Positions 10,301 to 18,700 of a DNA stretch of 25,000 nucleotides are shown here, in pieces. Positions within the stretch are counted from its first letter, which is position 1; each line of letters opens with the position of its first letter. Location of the stretch: contig CAIIXF020000144.1 of NCBI GenBank assembly GCA_903813345.2, positions 1 through 25,000 on the forward strand, read 5' to 3'. This DNA comes from Owenia fusiformis (Eukaryota; Annelida; Polychaeta; Sabellida; Oweniidae). A program made the position numbers and the translations under genes. The notes under the pieces are model-generated. The model was given only the letters and a program-made list of their open reading frames with translations, was not told the origin of the DNA and searched no databases.

Positions 10301-12188
10301 TGACTGGTTTGGAGTGACCCTTTACTGGGGTACTGGTTATTGGAAATTGATTTGATTCCATCAAAGGTTCATCTTCGAAATCAAAAATATCAGCCTTGTA
10401 AGAATCAGTATTGGTACTTTCACATACAGGAGCATCAGGGTGAGGGTCAGAAATGTCATGGACAGATGTGATAAATGAGGACCCAGGTCGATCTCTTTCA
10501 CTGCACTGTTGCACATCTAACGAAAGTCCTAGAATATCTCCTGCGTCAGACTCACTTTCAATTAAAGAAAGTCCCAAAAGATCAGGATCTATCCCACTGT
10601 GTTCTTCATCATGATTGGTTTCATCTATATCATTCACCTGTAATTAAATAATCGGGATTGAAAAACGCTTTATATGTTCGTTCCTGCCAATAATTTATTT
10701 TTTACATTACCACGGTCTGTCAATGGTCATCACATAAATACCTAAGGCTTGTGGCCAAACAGTTTTAAAAGACTCACTATCTAGGCATACATTATTGCTT
10801 AATGAAGGGATATTAATTTTTTTGCATGTAATTGTACTTGCTAACATCACATATATTCAGCTAGTCTTGCCTTTAAATGTGTACACCCCCCCCCTTGTGT
10901 ATTAAACATTTCTAAAGAACAATCTTCAAGCAAGAAAGTATTACGCACAATATTATGAATGGCTTCTAACTAGCGGATTGGCCAACATGACATTATGAGG
11001 CTATTTTACGGGGATACGATTTATCTCTGGAAAAAGTGCCAATCGTTACTACGGGCCTGAATCACAGGTTTTCACCCCTCTAGAAAATTAAGTGATTATG
11101 GTACATTAAGCAATAATTTGGAGCACTGGTGTATTCTACTGTCGTTCTGTTTTTCCTGGAAGCAAATCCATTTTCTAAACTTGTATGACTATAACAAAAG
11201 TCCCCATTTTCTTCAATGCGGTTTCTGCATAATACTGATAAACCTACATCAATGTCACTAAAATGATTTTGAAGTTTTGGTTTTAAATGAAAGAATGAGT
11301 CGTCGGTAAGTGCGAAAATATAGGACTAATTATTTTTAAGATAATAGTGTTATAGTGATTTGTATAAGTGATTCACAAAACCTCGTTTGCTAGTTAATAC
11401 GCAAAGACTTACAATGTATTATCTCAATATCAATGAATTAATACAAGAGCTGTTCAACTAATGTTGCAATTTATATATATATGCTAATTACATAGCCTGG
11501 CTCATTAACTGAAGCTCTAGCTGTCAGGGGGCGGATCCAGAAACCAATAAGGAGGGGGGCATTTTTCTAGTCGGGAAAAAACATACACGCTTGCGCGGAA
11601 AAAATTGGGCCCCTAAAACCAAAATGAGGGCCTAAATTTTGAAAAATTAAGGCCCATTTTCTTGATAATTTAGTCTGAAATTAAAAAAGAATGTCTTAAA
11701 AGGCCAAGTTATGCCCTAAATATCGAATAATTTGGGGCCCTGAATTTTTTTGGCCCACCCCTGTCCCCTCAGAACCGCCAGTGCTCTGTATTGACAGGAT
11801 AATATCAAGAGGGGCCTAGTAGGAAATATGATTTCACAATAATGGTCTCCCACTTGGCTCACCATTTATAAGCAATAAGTTCGAAATTGAAGTATAATAT
11901 GCATAACTAGTATAATAACCCTCAAAATGATAATGATTAGTTGAAAATTCAACTGAATTAACTCTGAGAAGTGGAACATATAAGAGCTGTTCTGAATCTG
12001 ATTGTTTCAAGAGCAGCTGGATATAAGGGCATGTGTGTGCCATCGAAATATTAATTACATCATTAAATAAAAAAGTAATGATAAGTGCGCATACTTACCA
12101 AATCATTTAAAAGTTTCTTTGGTCCAATACCTGCTACTTCTTTCATTGCAACAGATGTAAGGCATAATAAAACGAAAAAGTACTCCAT
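1304..12188 (-). CDS. Gene A: spliced gene model of a transposase-like nuclear protein (DUF7869-type family), 3' end off the window
   Basis: Seven minus-strand exons join with consistent phases: 12188-12099, 10637-10139, 5149-4542, 4318-4197, 3158-3067, 2724-2522 and 1391-1304 (1702 coding bases, about 567 codons, continuing past 1304). Order of parts: residues 1-30 short N-terminus; 31-196 acidic Ser/Asp/Glu-rich region; about 198-220 basic, with KKRRVK resembling a nuclear localisation signal; about 225-399 Cys module (CCGRDC, then VCQKAF); about 403-470 FTKCDK to IIDGMDQ; 471-538 GKT, THITGVISHG and DSNLSI; 539-567 ADNCWRENKN. From memory these motifs, in this order, match the family annotated as DUF7869, which has the look of an RNase-H-fold transposase. 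The expected next motif (GHTHED-like) is not in the window and should lie beyond the left edge. Codon 409 is an in-frame TGA. The exon chain is well supported; the biochemical role is inference. Confidence 0.75.
1876..2192. mobile_element. Inverted-repeat element, about 317 bases
   Basis: Both ends read TAAGAACCCCTATTCTTACT inward, and similarity continues about 100 bases into each arm (ACTATCnAACATGAATC and TTGTTGAGA blocks). No coding frame. It is a MITE-like foldback in the intron between gene A exons 7 and 6. Confidence 0.75.
2522..2724 (-). CDS. Gene A exon 6
   Basis: A 203-base exon after ATATTTGCAG, ending CACAG before GTATGC. Two bases complete the split Gly codon after IIDGMDQ, giving DGMDQ-GKT, and the exon leaves in phase 0. 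It encodes GKTSLPHH, then THITGVISHGQRAF and CEYPHDSNLSINILL. The pattern of a Gly/His-containing strand followed by an Asn-Leu-rich helix fits the family core between its two conserved Asp motifs. Confidence 0.8.
3067..3158 (-). CDS. Gene A exon 5 (IIDGMDQ motif)
   Basis: A 92-base exon between acceptor AATTGCAG and donor GTATTG. It takes two bases from exon 4 (AT+G) and leaves in phase 1. It encodes a Tyr/Lys-rich helix (MERQYYYAKREKAK) followed by FLSLIIDGMDQ. The hydrophobic strand ending in Asp (residue 466) is a typical first acid of an RNase-H-fold catalytic core; that role is inferred, not shown. Confidence 0.8.
3338..3734. mobile_element. Long foldback element (near-complete palindrome), about 397 bases
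   Basis: The ends begin GGTGCCAAC on each strand. The arms share GTTAATTTGAATTTT, ACCTACCCGATGTTCG, TTGTGAGTCTCA and CCGATTTTCTTCAAA with only small indels. The centre is itself palindromic (GAGAAGCGCTTCTC near 3540), so almost the whole element can fold into one hairpin. The two open frames inside are by-products of this symmetry. Confidence 0.85.
4197..4318 (-). CDS. Gene A exon 4, with an in-frame TGA
   Basis: A 122-base exon after TTCTTTTGCAG, ending CGGCAAAT before GTAGGT. Phase 0 in and phase 2 out match exons 3 and 5. It encodes TNSFTKCDK, then TGA, then VTLNRRLERTLQPDARREIK and LLRQHNKRQ. The rest of the frame is open and family-like, so the exon is real although interrupted. Related proteins, from memory, have Cys where the TGA stands (KCDxC). 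A second possible donor three bases further on would place a TAG stop at the exon end, so GTAGGT is preferred. Confidence 0.75.
4289..4291 (-). other. In-frame TGA at a conserved Cys position of gene A
   Basis: Reading exon 4 in the phase fixed by both neighbouring exons gives TGT GAC AAA TGA GTG, that is C-D-K-stop. TGA differs from either Cys codon by one base. It is the only stop in about 567 joined codons. It could be a new nonsense mutation, an assembly or sequencing error, a readthrough codon or a selenocysteine codon. Confidence 0.8.
4542..5149 (-). CDS. Gene A exon 3 (Cys-rich module)
   Basis: A 608-base exon, the largest of gene A. The acceptor is CTTGTGTTTTAG and the donor follows CTTAAAGATTAGGCAG (GTAAGC). 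It enters by completing a split Gly codon (G+GT), matching exon 2, and leaves in phase 0. It encodes NRKKRRVKQSK (nuclear localisation-like), KCCGRDCGQFISLDEV, FWSKNSEDRRAWMLEKI, a VCQKAFMTFYGI block, GHKNGRGHTPRYTEAV, and FMDVWAEMFPHLKIRQ at the end. The Cys residues (CC..C and VC) suggest metal binding. This order is what I recall for the N-terminal part of DUF7869-type proteins. The upstream bases in frame are intron, so no Met start is assigned here. Confidence 0.85.
5150..8659. other. Long intron part of gene A with no recognised exon
   Basis: AT-rich DNA between gene A exons 3 and 2. It contains a cluster of short ATGAGTACTCAT-type palindromes (5325-5545), a CA run near 6293-6302, a GGGCGG plus TATAAAAGG pair near 6808-6828, and a block rich in TTGCG/ATTGCG words (7270-7450). 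The open frame at 7394-7675 spans this block and has no flanking splice signals that fit gene A. No gene is called. Confidence 0.55.
8133..8146 (+). repeat. Run of 14 G
   Basis: Uninterrupted poly-G following GGGCTGCA. Its length is probably unreliable in sequencing. Confidence 0.9.
8660..9886 (+). mobile_element. 5'-truncated, decayed LINE (L1/Tx1-type reverse transcriptase remnant)
   Basis: Broken frames in order give IMNLAIQQNNDISGINIDG, SQY, TISNFSTF, SGLKLYMEKTECIWLG, IKYLGISLG, ILDSWKNRYLILFGKVTVI, FKFLWDGKNDKIRR and finally KRLFTVKNKPIFFESWV. This is the palm-to-thumb and C-terminal part of a non-LTR retrotransposon reverse transcriptase. At 8787, right after SQY, the expected YADD catalytic box is lost to a small deletion and the frame is broken. 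Further shifts occur near 8855 and 9176, with a stop at about 9281. The frame ends at 9782, and a GAAAT repeat (about 9870-9885) looks like its 3' tail. It lies antisense to gene A inside its intron and is inactive. Confidence 0.85.
9902..10097. mobile_element. G-rich inverted-repeat element (ACCTGTAGCCAGG / CCTGACTACGGGC ends)
   Basis: The left end GACCTGTAGCCAGG and the right end, read inward as GGCCCGTAGTCAGG, are inverted copies. The interior has runs of G and lines such as CTCCCTACGCTCCCCC. It ends about 40 bases from the exon 2 donor of gene A. Fragments with the same end (ACTACGGGCCTGA) occur near 11053-11066, and a similar start (CTCGTAGCCGG) occurs at 24831. Confidence 0.65.
10139..10637 (-). 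CDS. Gene A exon 2 (acidic, low-complexity region)
   Basis: A 499-base exon after TTAATTACAG, ending before GTAAGT. It is phase 0 in and phase 1 out and encodes 166 residues starting VNDIDETNHDEEHSG. The region is rich in Asp, Glu, Ser and Pro, with a repeated LLGLSL/ILGLSL motif about 20 residues apart. It ends with DLSCLSPG. It looks disordered, like a regulatory or partner-binding segment, and resembles nothing I can name. The open frame past 10139 runs into a repeat and is not coding. Confidence 0.75.
10638..12098. other. Intron 1 of gene A
   Basis: No exon with matching splice sites was seen on either strand. It holds a C9 run (10886-10894), a repeat fragment near 11030-11066 and one hAT-like MITE (11525-11783). 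The minus-strand frame at 11834-12043 is rich in Tyr/Ser and has no support. Confidence 0.5.
11525..11783. mobile_element. hAT-like MITE, GGCGGATCCAG family, diverged copy
   Basis: It starts CAGGGGGCGGATCCAG and ends CAGAACCGCCAGTG, a degraded inverted repeat. The interior (GGGCCCCTAAAACCAAA) matches, in reverse orientation, that of the better copy at 16706-16974, so both belong to one family. Confidence 0.7.
12099..12188 (-). CDS. Gene A exon 1 (start exon)
   Basis: A 90-base exon with ATG at 12188-12186 and an ideal donor, TTTG then GTAAGT. It leaves in phase 0, which matches exon 2. It encodes MEYFFVLLCLTSVA followed by MKEVAGIGPKKLLNDL. The first 14 residues look like a signal peptide, which is odd for a nuclear protein. 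A TATATAAAA box at 12196-12204 would place transcription near 12173, inside this stretch, so translation may really begin at the second Met (12146-12144). GIGPKKLL resembles a helix-hairpin-helix turn. There are no other data to choose between the starts. Confidence 0.55.
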
Positions 12189-12195
12189 TTTGTTA

Positions 12196-12204
12196 TTTTA
12201 TATA
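12196..12204 (-). promoter_or_regulatory. TATA box of gene A
   Basis: TATATAAAA on the minus strand. It is only 8 bases upstream of the first ATG of exon 1 but about 50-60 bases upstream of the second Met codon. This argues for the second Met as the true start if the box is used. Confidence 0.45.
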
Positions 12205-12572
12205 TCCGTTAAACATGATAAGCACTGTTTGAATATTTTGTCTAAATCACATAGACACCGTAGAATGAATGCTGTGTTTGCCCTATAAACAAGGTCCCTC
12301 TGCCTAATACAGATCTGTATCTTCACCAAAACATCATTTTCCTGTACAGCCACTCATTAACAACGGTTATTATACAACGATTCCATGTCCGGGTATTCCA
12401 CAGTGGTTTGGAAACAGATTAATCAACTTTAATCAATGTAATGTGAGACTTTGCTCTGATACTTGGATGGTAAAATATGTTACTCTCTCAAATATTAGAT
12501 ACATATAGGTTGTAGAAAGATAAATCAAGTCGTATTCAGTCACAATAAGTTGCAGCTGTGCATGCATTGGAT

Positions 12573-12581
12573 TATATAAAA
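12573..12581 (+). promoter_or_regulatory. TATA box of gene B
   Basis: TATATAAAA, identical to the box of gene A in mirror orientation. It lies about 100 bases before the gene B start codon, leaving a 5' leader of roughly 75 bases. Confidence 0.5.
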
Positions 12582-12678
12582 TAAGGATAAACAAACAGTC
12601 ATTTGGGATCGTAACGGGTCGTAACTTACAAAAAAGTTAAAACGAATAACATAATAAACGGCATTACCTAACTGTGAA

Positions 12679-12798
12679 ATGTGGTGGTTTGAAATCCGGG
12701 ATTCGAAGGCATACCTTCATAAAAGCACTGATGAAGAGTTTTCATCTGAAATCGTTGAGCTGGGTGACACTGACAAAACAAAGATTGGTCAAATTCAG
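12679..12798 (+). CDS. Gene B exon 1 (start exon)
   Basis: A 120-base exon with ATG at 12679 and donor CAG followed by GTATGT, leaving in phase 0. It encodes MWWFEIRDSKAYLH, then an acidic stretch (STDEEFSSEIVELGDTD) and KTKIGQIQ. An in-frame TAA at 12655-12657 supports this ATG as the first available start, and a TATA box lies about 100 bases upstream. Reading past 12798 is intron. Confidence 0.7.
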
Positions 12799-15700
12799 GT
12801 ATGTATGGCCATCCTACTCCAAACAGTTTCATCAAATGCTTCATTTTCTAGAGTGTTACCCTTTGTGTTGGGAATATTAAAAAGTCATTGTTTGGGGGCG
12901 GGGGCATTTTTGCAAACAATGAACATTACCAATTTAAAATCACGATTCTCATATAATCCCTCCTTATACCAATGACTTGACTTCGATAATCGTACTTCTG
13001 ATATAATGACAAATGTCAAAGCTCACACCATAATTAATTTAGAATGGCATTAAATAATTACACTAGTGCCGGTTCTATTGTATATTTACTCATATATACT
13101 CTGATTTTGGTAAAAGTACTTACAAGTGTTCTACCTTATAATTTATTTGCTGTACTCCTTTTTACAGATGAAAATCTACAACTGTAAAAAAGATGAAAGA
13201 AAAGTTGAAAGCATGCCTTTGTTACTGTCGATGCTGGATACAAACAAAAATGAAAACACAAAGAAGTTTGCAGGGCAAGGTGTTAAATCCCGGTCGGTCT
13301 TCACGAGGCTATGGAAGAGCATGATTGCTGGTAAGTTTAAAAATATCAACAATGTGTACACAATGTGTAAAAGATATTCATAGGATATCCTATGATTTTG
13401 AGGAATATCATTTTTATCTACGAGTTGATATTGCTGTCTGCACGAGAGAGCGAAGCGAACGAGTGCATCTATCGATATCACCAAGTAGATTAAAATGATA
13501 TTGAAAAAGTCATAGGATGTTCTTACTATCCTACACTTACTAGTAGTGTACTAAATGTATATCGTGGCGATATCCCCCGCTTATTCATTTTGGTAATAGA
13601 TATAAATTATGTTTTTTAATGTTATTATACATTTAGTACAGTAAGTGTAGGATAATATAGGAATATCCTATGGTTTTGAAAAAATATCATTTATATCCAT
13701 GAGTGGATATTGATATCTTCATGAGTGAGCGCAGCGAATGAGTGAAGATATTTGTATCCATGAGTGGATATAATTGATATTTTTGAAAAACCATAGGATT
13801 GTCCGTTTATCCCATGGGAAATCATTATCAGCGAAAAAAGTTGAAAAATAAAATTTGAGAAAAAATGTCAAAAAATAATTGAAAAAATTGTGAAAAAATG
13901 TTGAAAAAAAAATTTGAAATTTTGAAATTTGTTTTAAATATTTTTGAAAATAATTTTAAAATGTAAAAATAATTTTTTTACCATCGAATATCACTTTTCA
14001 AACCATCGAATATCACTTTTTAAGACGTGATATTCGATAGTTTAAAAGTGATATTCGATGGTTTGTGAATGTTTTGCTAAAATATGATATCTTGATCAAC
14101 ATATCAAATATATCTTCATGTGATATTCGATCTATATCCTTGCAACCATGGGATAATTTGTTTTATAATAGTGTGGCGAAAATAAAGATAGTGTTAAGGT
14201 TTGGTTTCAACATATTTCCAATCAAAAAGTACTATATATATTAAAATAAGATGGTGCACCTTTTAACGTATTTGTTAAACATTGCACTGTACAGTAGAAC
14301 CTGTGTATTATGGAAACTATCCCGATGCCAAAAATGTTTCATTAGAGAGAGAGAGAGAGAGAGAGATCGAGAGTTCATGTTTTGCGTCAATTCTAAAAGC
14401 AAACAAATGTCGAATAAGCATTGCTGATCAAAGAGATCAGAGATGAAGCTAGTCCTCACTATTTACTTAGTCATCACTATTAATTTTGGAATTTTGGTAT
14501 CTGGATTTAAGGGCTAACTTGATTAAAACAATTGTCTTTATCTATTTGTTCATTTGTTCAGCATTGTAGTGTAATTTCAGTTAGTGAAATCAGATTACTG
14601 TGTTTTAAAAAATGTTGAGGTAATTCACAGTAGGCGGAAATTCTATATATAGAATCAGATATTCTGGCTTAATCAGTATTCGCTCACACTTAAGAATCAT
14701 ATGGATTAATTCATCCACCACCTAAAACAATGTGATCTATAGTGGAACCATGTTCTATTATGTTAATTCCCCTTAAACATCCGCGTAGTCCCTTAACATG
14801 TATATCGATGGGGGAAATATTTGGTTCATTTGAAAATTGTTCCATGTAAAGAGAGTTTCATTATATAAAGGGGTTCCATAAGATTCTACTGCATTCAAAA
14901 CTGTAGTTAAAAGGACTATATTTGAGAAGACCAATTTTCAGAACATCGTTGAACCTTGCCACTCACGCAATCAACTGATTGATATTTAAAGCTTATTCTG
15001 TTGAAAATAAAGTAAAAACACTGAGGTAGGGAGAGAAACATGTGAATATATAAGCGCAAATGCAAAATGGAAAGGGTGACTAAAAAGTTTAAAGAAACCC
15101 AACAAGAAAAGCAAACTCTAAGTGTAAATCTGTCATAAGAAACGTAGACCCTATATATCTCAAAACCATGATATTATGAGAAAAGAAACAATGTGTAACA
15201 TCCCCTCCCCCTACAATCGAAAAACAATATCACATTTCAGGACCAGAACATCAAGGGGCATTTCTTTCATACTGAAGTCATTACAATACATGTTGAAGAA
15301 AAATTGAAAAAATTTATAGCCAATACTCATAACATCAAAAATAGTTGTAGATACTAGTACTCATAAAATATAATGATGATAGATAAAATCGAGTCTCGAA
15401 GTCCATAGGCAATTCAAAGGGTCAACATCCGTTCGCAAAGCCGTCAACATAATCTATAAAACACAACAATTCACAGCGGTCAGCAGGAGAAACTATTTCT
15501 CAACCATTAATGCCACAGCCGGGATCCACCTCAAAAGGTGCCGAGTGAAACAATTGTGAGTTCATTGCCAATTTATTATACCATTCCTACATCCTTCAGC
15601 ATCTCAGGTGGTAAAACTTTAAATTTCGAAATTAATGACTTGTATTTTTCAGCAAAGCCCAGAAAGGATTTCTTAAGTATAACCTTGACCTAACAGCTTG

Positions 15701-18700
15701 ATCACTAAAATATGGTGTCTTGATTTGAAATTTGAAAATAAATATTTAGAACGAAGGCCTCATTGAAGATTTTACAGTAGCATTGGATAGACCAAGAAAA
15801 AGTCTTTTTTGTAATGGTTGGAAACTGTTATTTTGTTTGCTTATGCGTTTTCGATACATACAGTATATAGGGTCTCTGCAACAACTATGGAACTCAGGGA
15901 ATGTTAGCCATGGTTGTAAATCTGAGTGCGGAATTGAAGAATAAATAAATAAAAGTTTATATCTGCCAGCAGAATACCATTTATTAGAGTTAATGTGTTA
16001 GTTAATGGCCATGATGAAAAGATGATGGGGCCACTTGAAGGTCAAGCTGGAGAAATACTTCATTAATGAATCCTAAATAATTAATGGCCAGAGCGGTTGG
16101 TAATCAAATATTTTGCCAACATTAAAATGAGTTACAAGAAGTTGCTGCTCATAGAGTTGGGATTTTAGCGTTTATGTTTCACAAAACTCCATAGTGTTAA
16201 TATGTTGCCAATTACAATATTTTAAAACCTGGCCAAAAAGCAAAATCAGAATGATATCAAGTCATTCACATCTATTTGGAATACACATACGCAATATATT
16301 CATTAATAAATAATGCTGGACGCAATAGGATTTCATTCTATTTTTGCTAGTATACATTTTTTATGATTAAAGTTCTCAACTATTGCGAATACAAAAGTTC
16401 CATACCTAATTGCAAACATGATTTTTGATTTAATTTTAATCCAGATCCCCAAGTAAAACACGGGGTTTGTGAAAATACTTTTTCAAATGTGATACATTTT
16501 TCTAGAAAGGGGTGGATATATTCTAAAGGGGTATTTCAACCAGAAATGGCCTAAAATTGCAGGAGTTTGAAAAAAGTTAAATCCCTAAACTGCAATGACT
16601 CATATTCAGAACGACGTTTTTTGTTACATTGAAAAAGCGGAAAATTATATTTTAGGACCACCGTGGGTATGGGATACATCTTTCATGTACCACCTTCCAG
16701 TACATCAGTGGCGGATCCAGTGGGGGGGGGGGCATGGGGCCCGCCCGCCCCCCCCCCCCCCCAAGGTGGGCCCGAAAAATAGTGGGCACAACAATTTTGT
16801 AAGGCCTCAAAAATAGGCCTTCTTTGCATTACGTGGCCTTTTGGGTCTTTTTGGCCAATTTGGCAAAAATTGGGCCTTAAATGTTCAAAATGTGAGCCAA
16901 ATGTTTGGTTTTAGGGGCCACGAATTTGGAATTTGCTCCCCCCTCCCCCTTGTTGGTTTCTGGAACCGCCACTGAGTACATAACCCTTATATAAAGGCCG
17001 ATCCAGAAGTTCTGACGAAAAGGCTGAAGGTTTTTTTAAAGACCAAAATCCGGTATAAAAGGCAGATGGAACAGCCCACAAAAGCCAAATATGGCAGTTT
17101 AAATGTCCAGTTAAAACAAAATGAGAATTTTTTCAAACTTTCTGCTATAGCAAGATTATTATGATGAGTTACAAGCTTTTTTGTTACAGTGGTTCATGAA
17201 TCTATAATGAGAATAAATTTCAAATCAAATTCCTAAAATAATGTTTAGTTTTTGTGAAATAAGACAATTCATTTTTGTAAATATGCTCATTACCATAACT
17301 GAAATTTTAAATTTTAGCCAATGGGCATCTCTTATCTGTCTAAAAGTAAACAAACATAGCATACGGCTGTAGCAGACCATGTGGTTCTAGCACTGATTGG
17401 CTGAGCTGTGACAGCTTAATTAATAGCTTCAACCTGGGTTTCTACTAAACAGGAATTTAGGCATTTAAAGGGTTCCGATTAGCATCCCGTATAAAAACAA
17501 TATGGCGGCTCAAGGCGAATCAACTGGATCAGTCCATTTTTAAGAAATAAGGGGAGTTCTGTAAAATCCAGTTTATTGAAATTGTCTTTGAGATAAAGTA
17601 ATCCGTTTATAATGATTTTGAAAACGTTACCCAAAGAGTGATTGCGTTCAAAAAATACATGTACAACAGCCAATATAAATCCTTGTATTAGAAACCGGTT
17701 TGTCTTGCTTTGTTTCATTTGTAAGATATTTCATATGCCAAGCTGTGTGCTATTACCTTATTGGGAAATTTAGATGCCAATTTTCCTTATTATACACAAA
17801 TAGAAGATGCTGAAACTTCACCCATAAATGTGGAATTGATTTGTCAAAATAAAAATCACCCTTTTATAAATGTGTGACGATCTATAATATACTTATGCTA
17901 TATAACAGTTAGAGGTGTTGACTCAACGACCTCGAGCCTGTGAACCCTTGAGTATTATTCCGGGATCGGGCCTTTTATACTAAACGGTGAGCAACATCAG
18001 AAACGAGCGTTCGATTTGCTAAACGATATGCGTCACCCTTTAAGTAAAAGAAATCACTCAGACATTTTCACACAATTTACATAATTCAAATGCCTATACA
18101 GCAGGGAACAGAATGATTAACTGATAGAACTTTCTATAATCACACTTTTACTTCTCCACGGTAGGGGCACTCGGTTGAGGACTTGAGCTCATATTGACGT
18201 CATAACTCATATTGAAAATCTGAAAAACTCACTTCAGATATCTTCATATATATTCATCACCAGCTTCCAATTTGTTAAACTTCTGAGGGAACAAAAGACC
18301 CAGGTACTCTGATAATATTGTGGGAAACGAATGATAAACTTTTAAGTTCATTTTTTAAGATCATTTTTTATCAGAACTTCTGGATCTGTCCTTGTGCATT
18401 GTTAATACAACCTAGGTAGCTACTTGAACTTTCTCAAACACTCAACATTTTTGTTGTGCCTACATTTTAAAGGGAAACCCTGTGGGTAACTAGGGTGTCC
18501 CAATTAATATTGCGGACCAGCTAGCAGCAGGAATATCTGGTTACAAGGCATAGAGGCCGGCACATGGTATATGCCATGGAAATGTAAAATATAAATTTTC
18601 CAAGCATCCCTCTCTCGCTTTATACCTGCGTTTCCGCTTTAAAATATCTAAAGATATTGTAAAAATGTCACAAATGTAAAACATACATTTGAGGTCATTA

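Larger units (their letters stand above)
12189..12678. promoter_or_regulatory. Bidirectional promoter between genes A and B
   Basis: The 490 bases between the two divergent start codons contain no exon. Each side has one TATATAAAA box facing outward. The predicted transcription starts are near 12173 for gene A and 12603 for gene B. Sharing one short promoter suggests the two genes are expressed together. Confidence 0.55.

Noticed and set aside
16595-16816. 73-codon proline/glycine-rich frame
   Set aside because: It runs into the poly-G and poly-C tracts of the hAT-like MITE; composition artefact.
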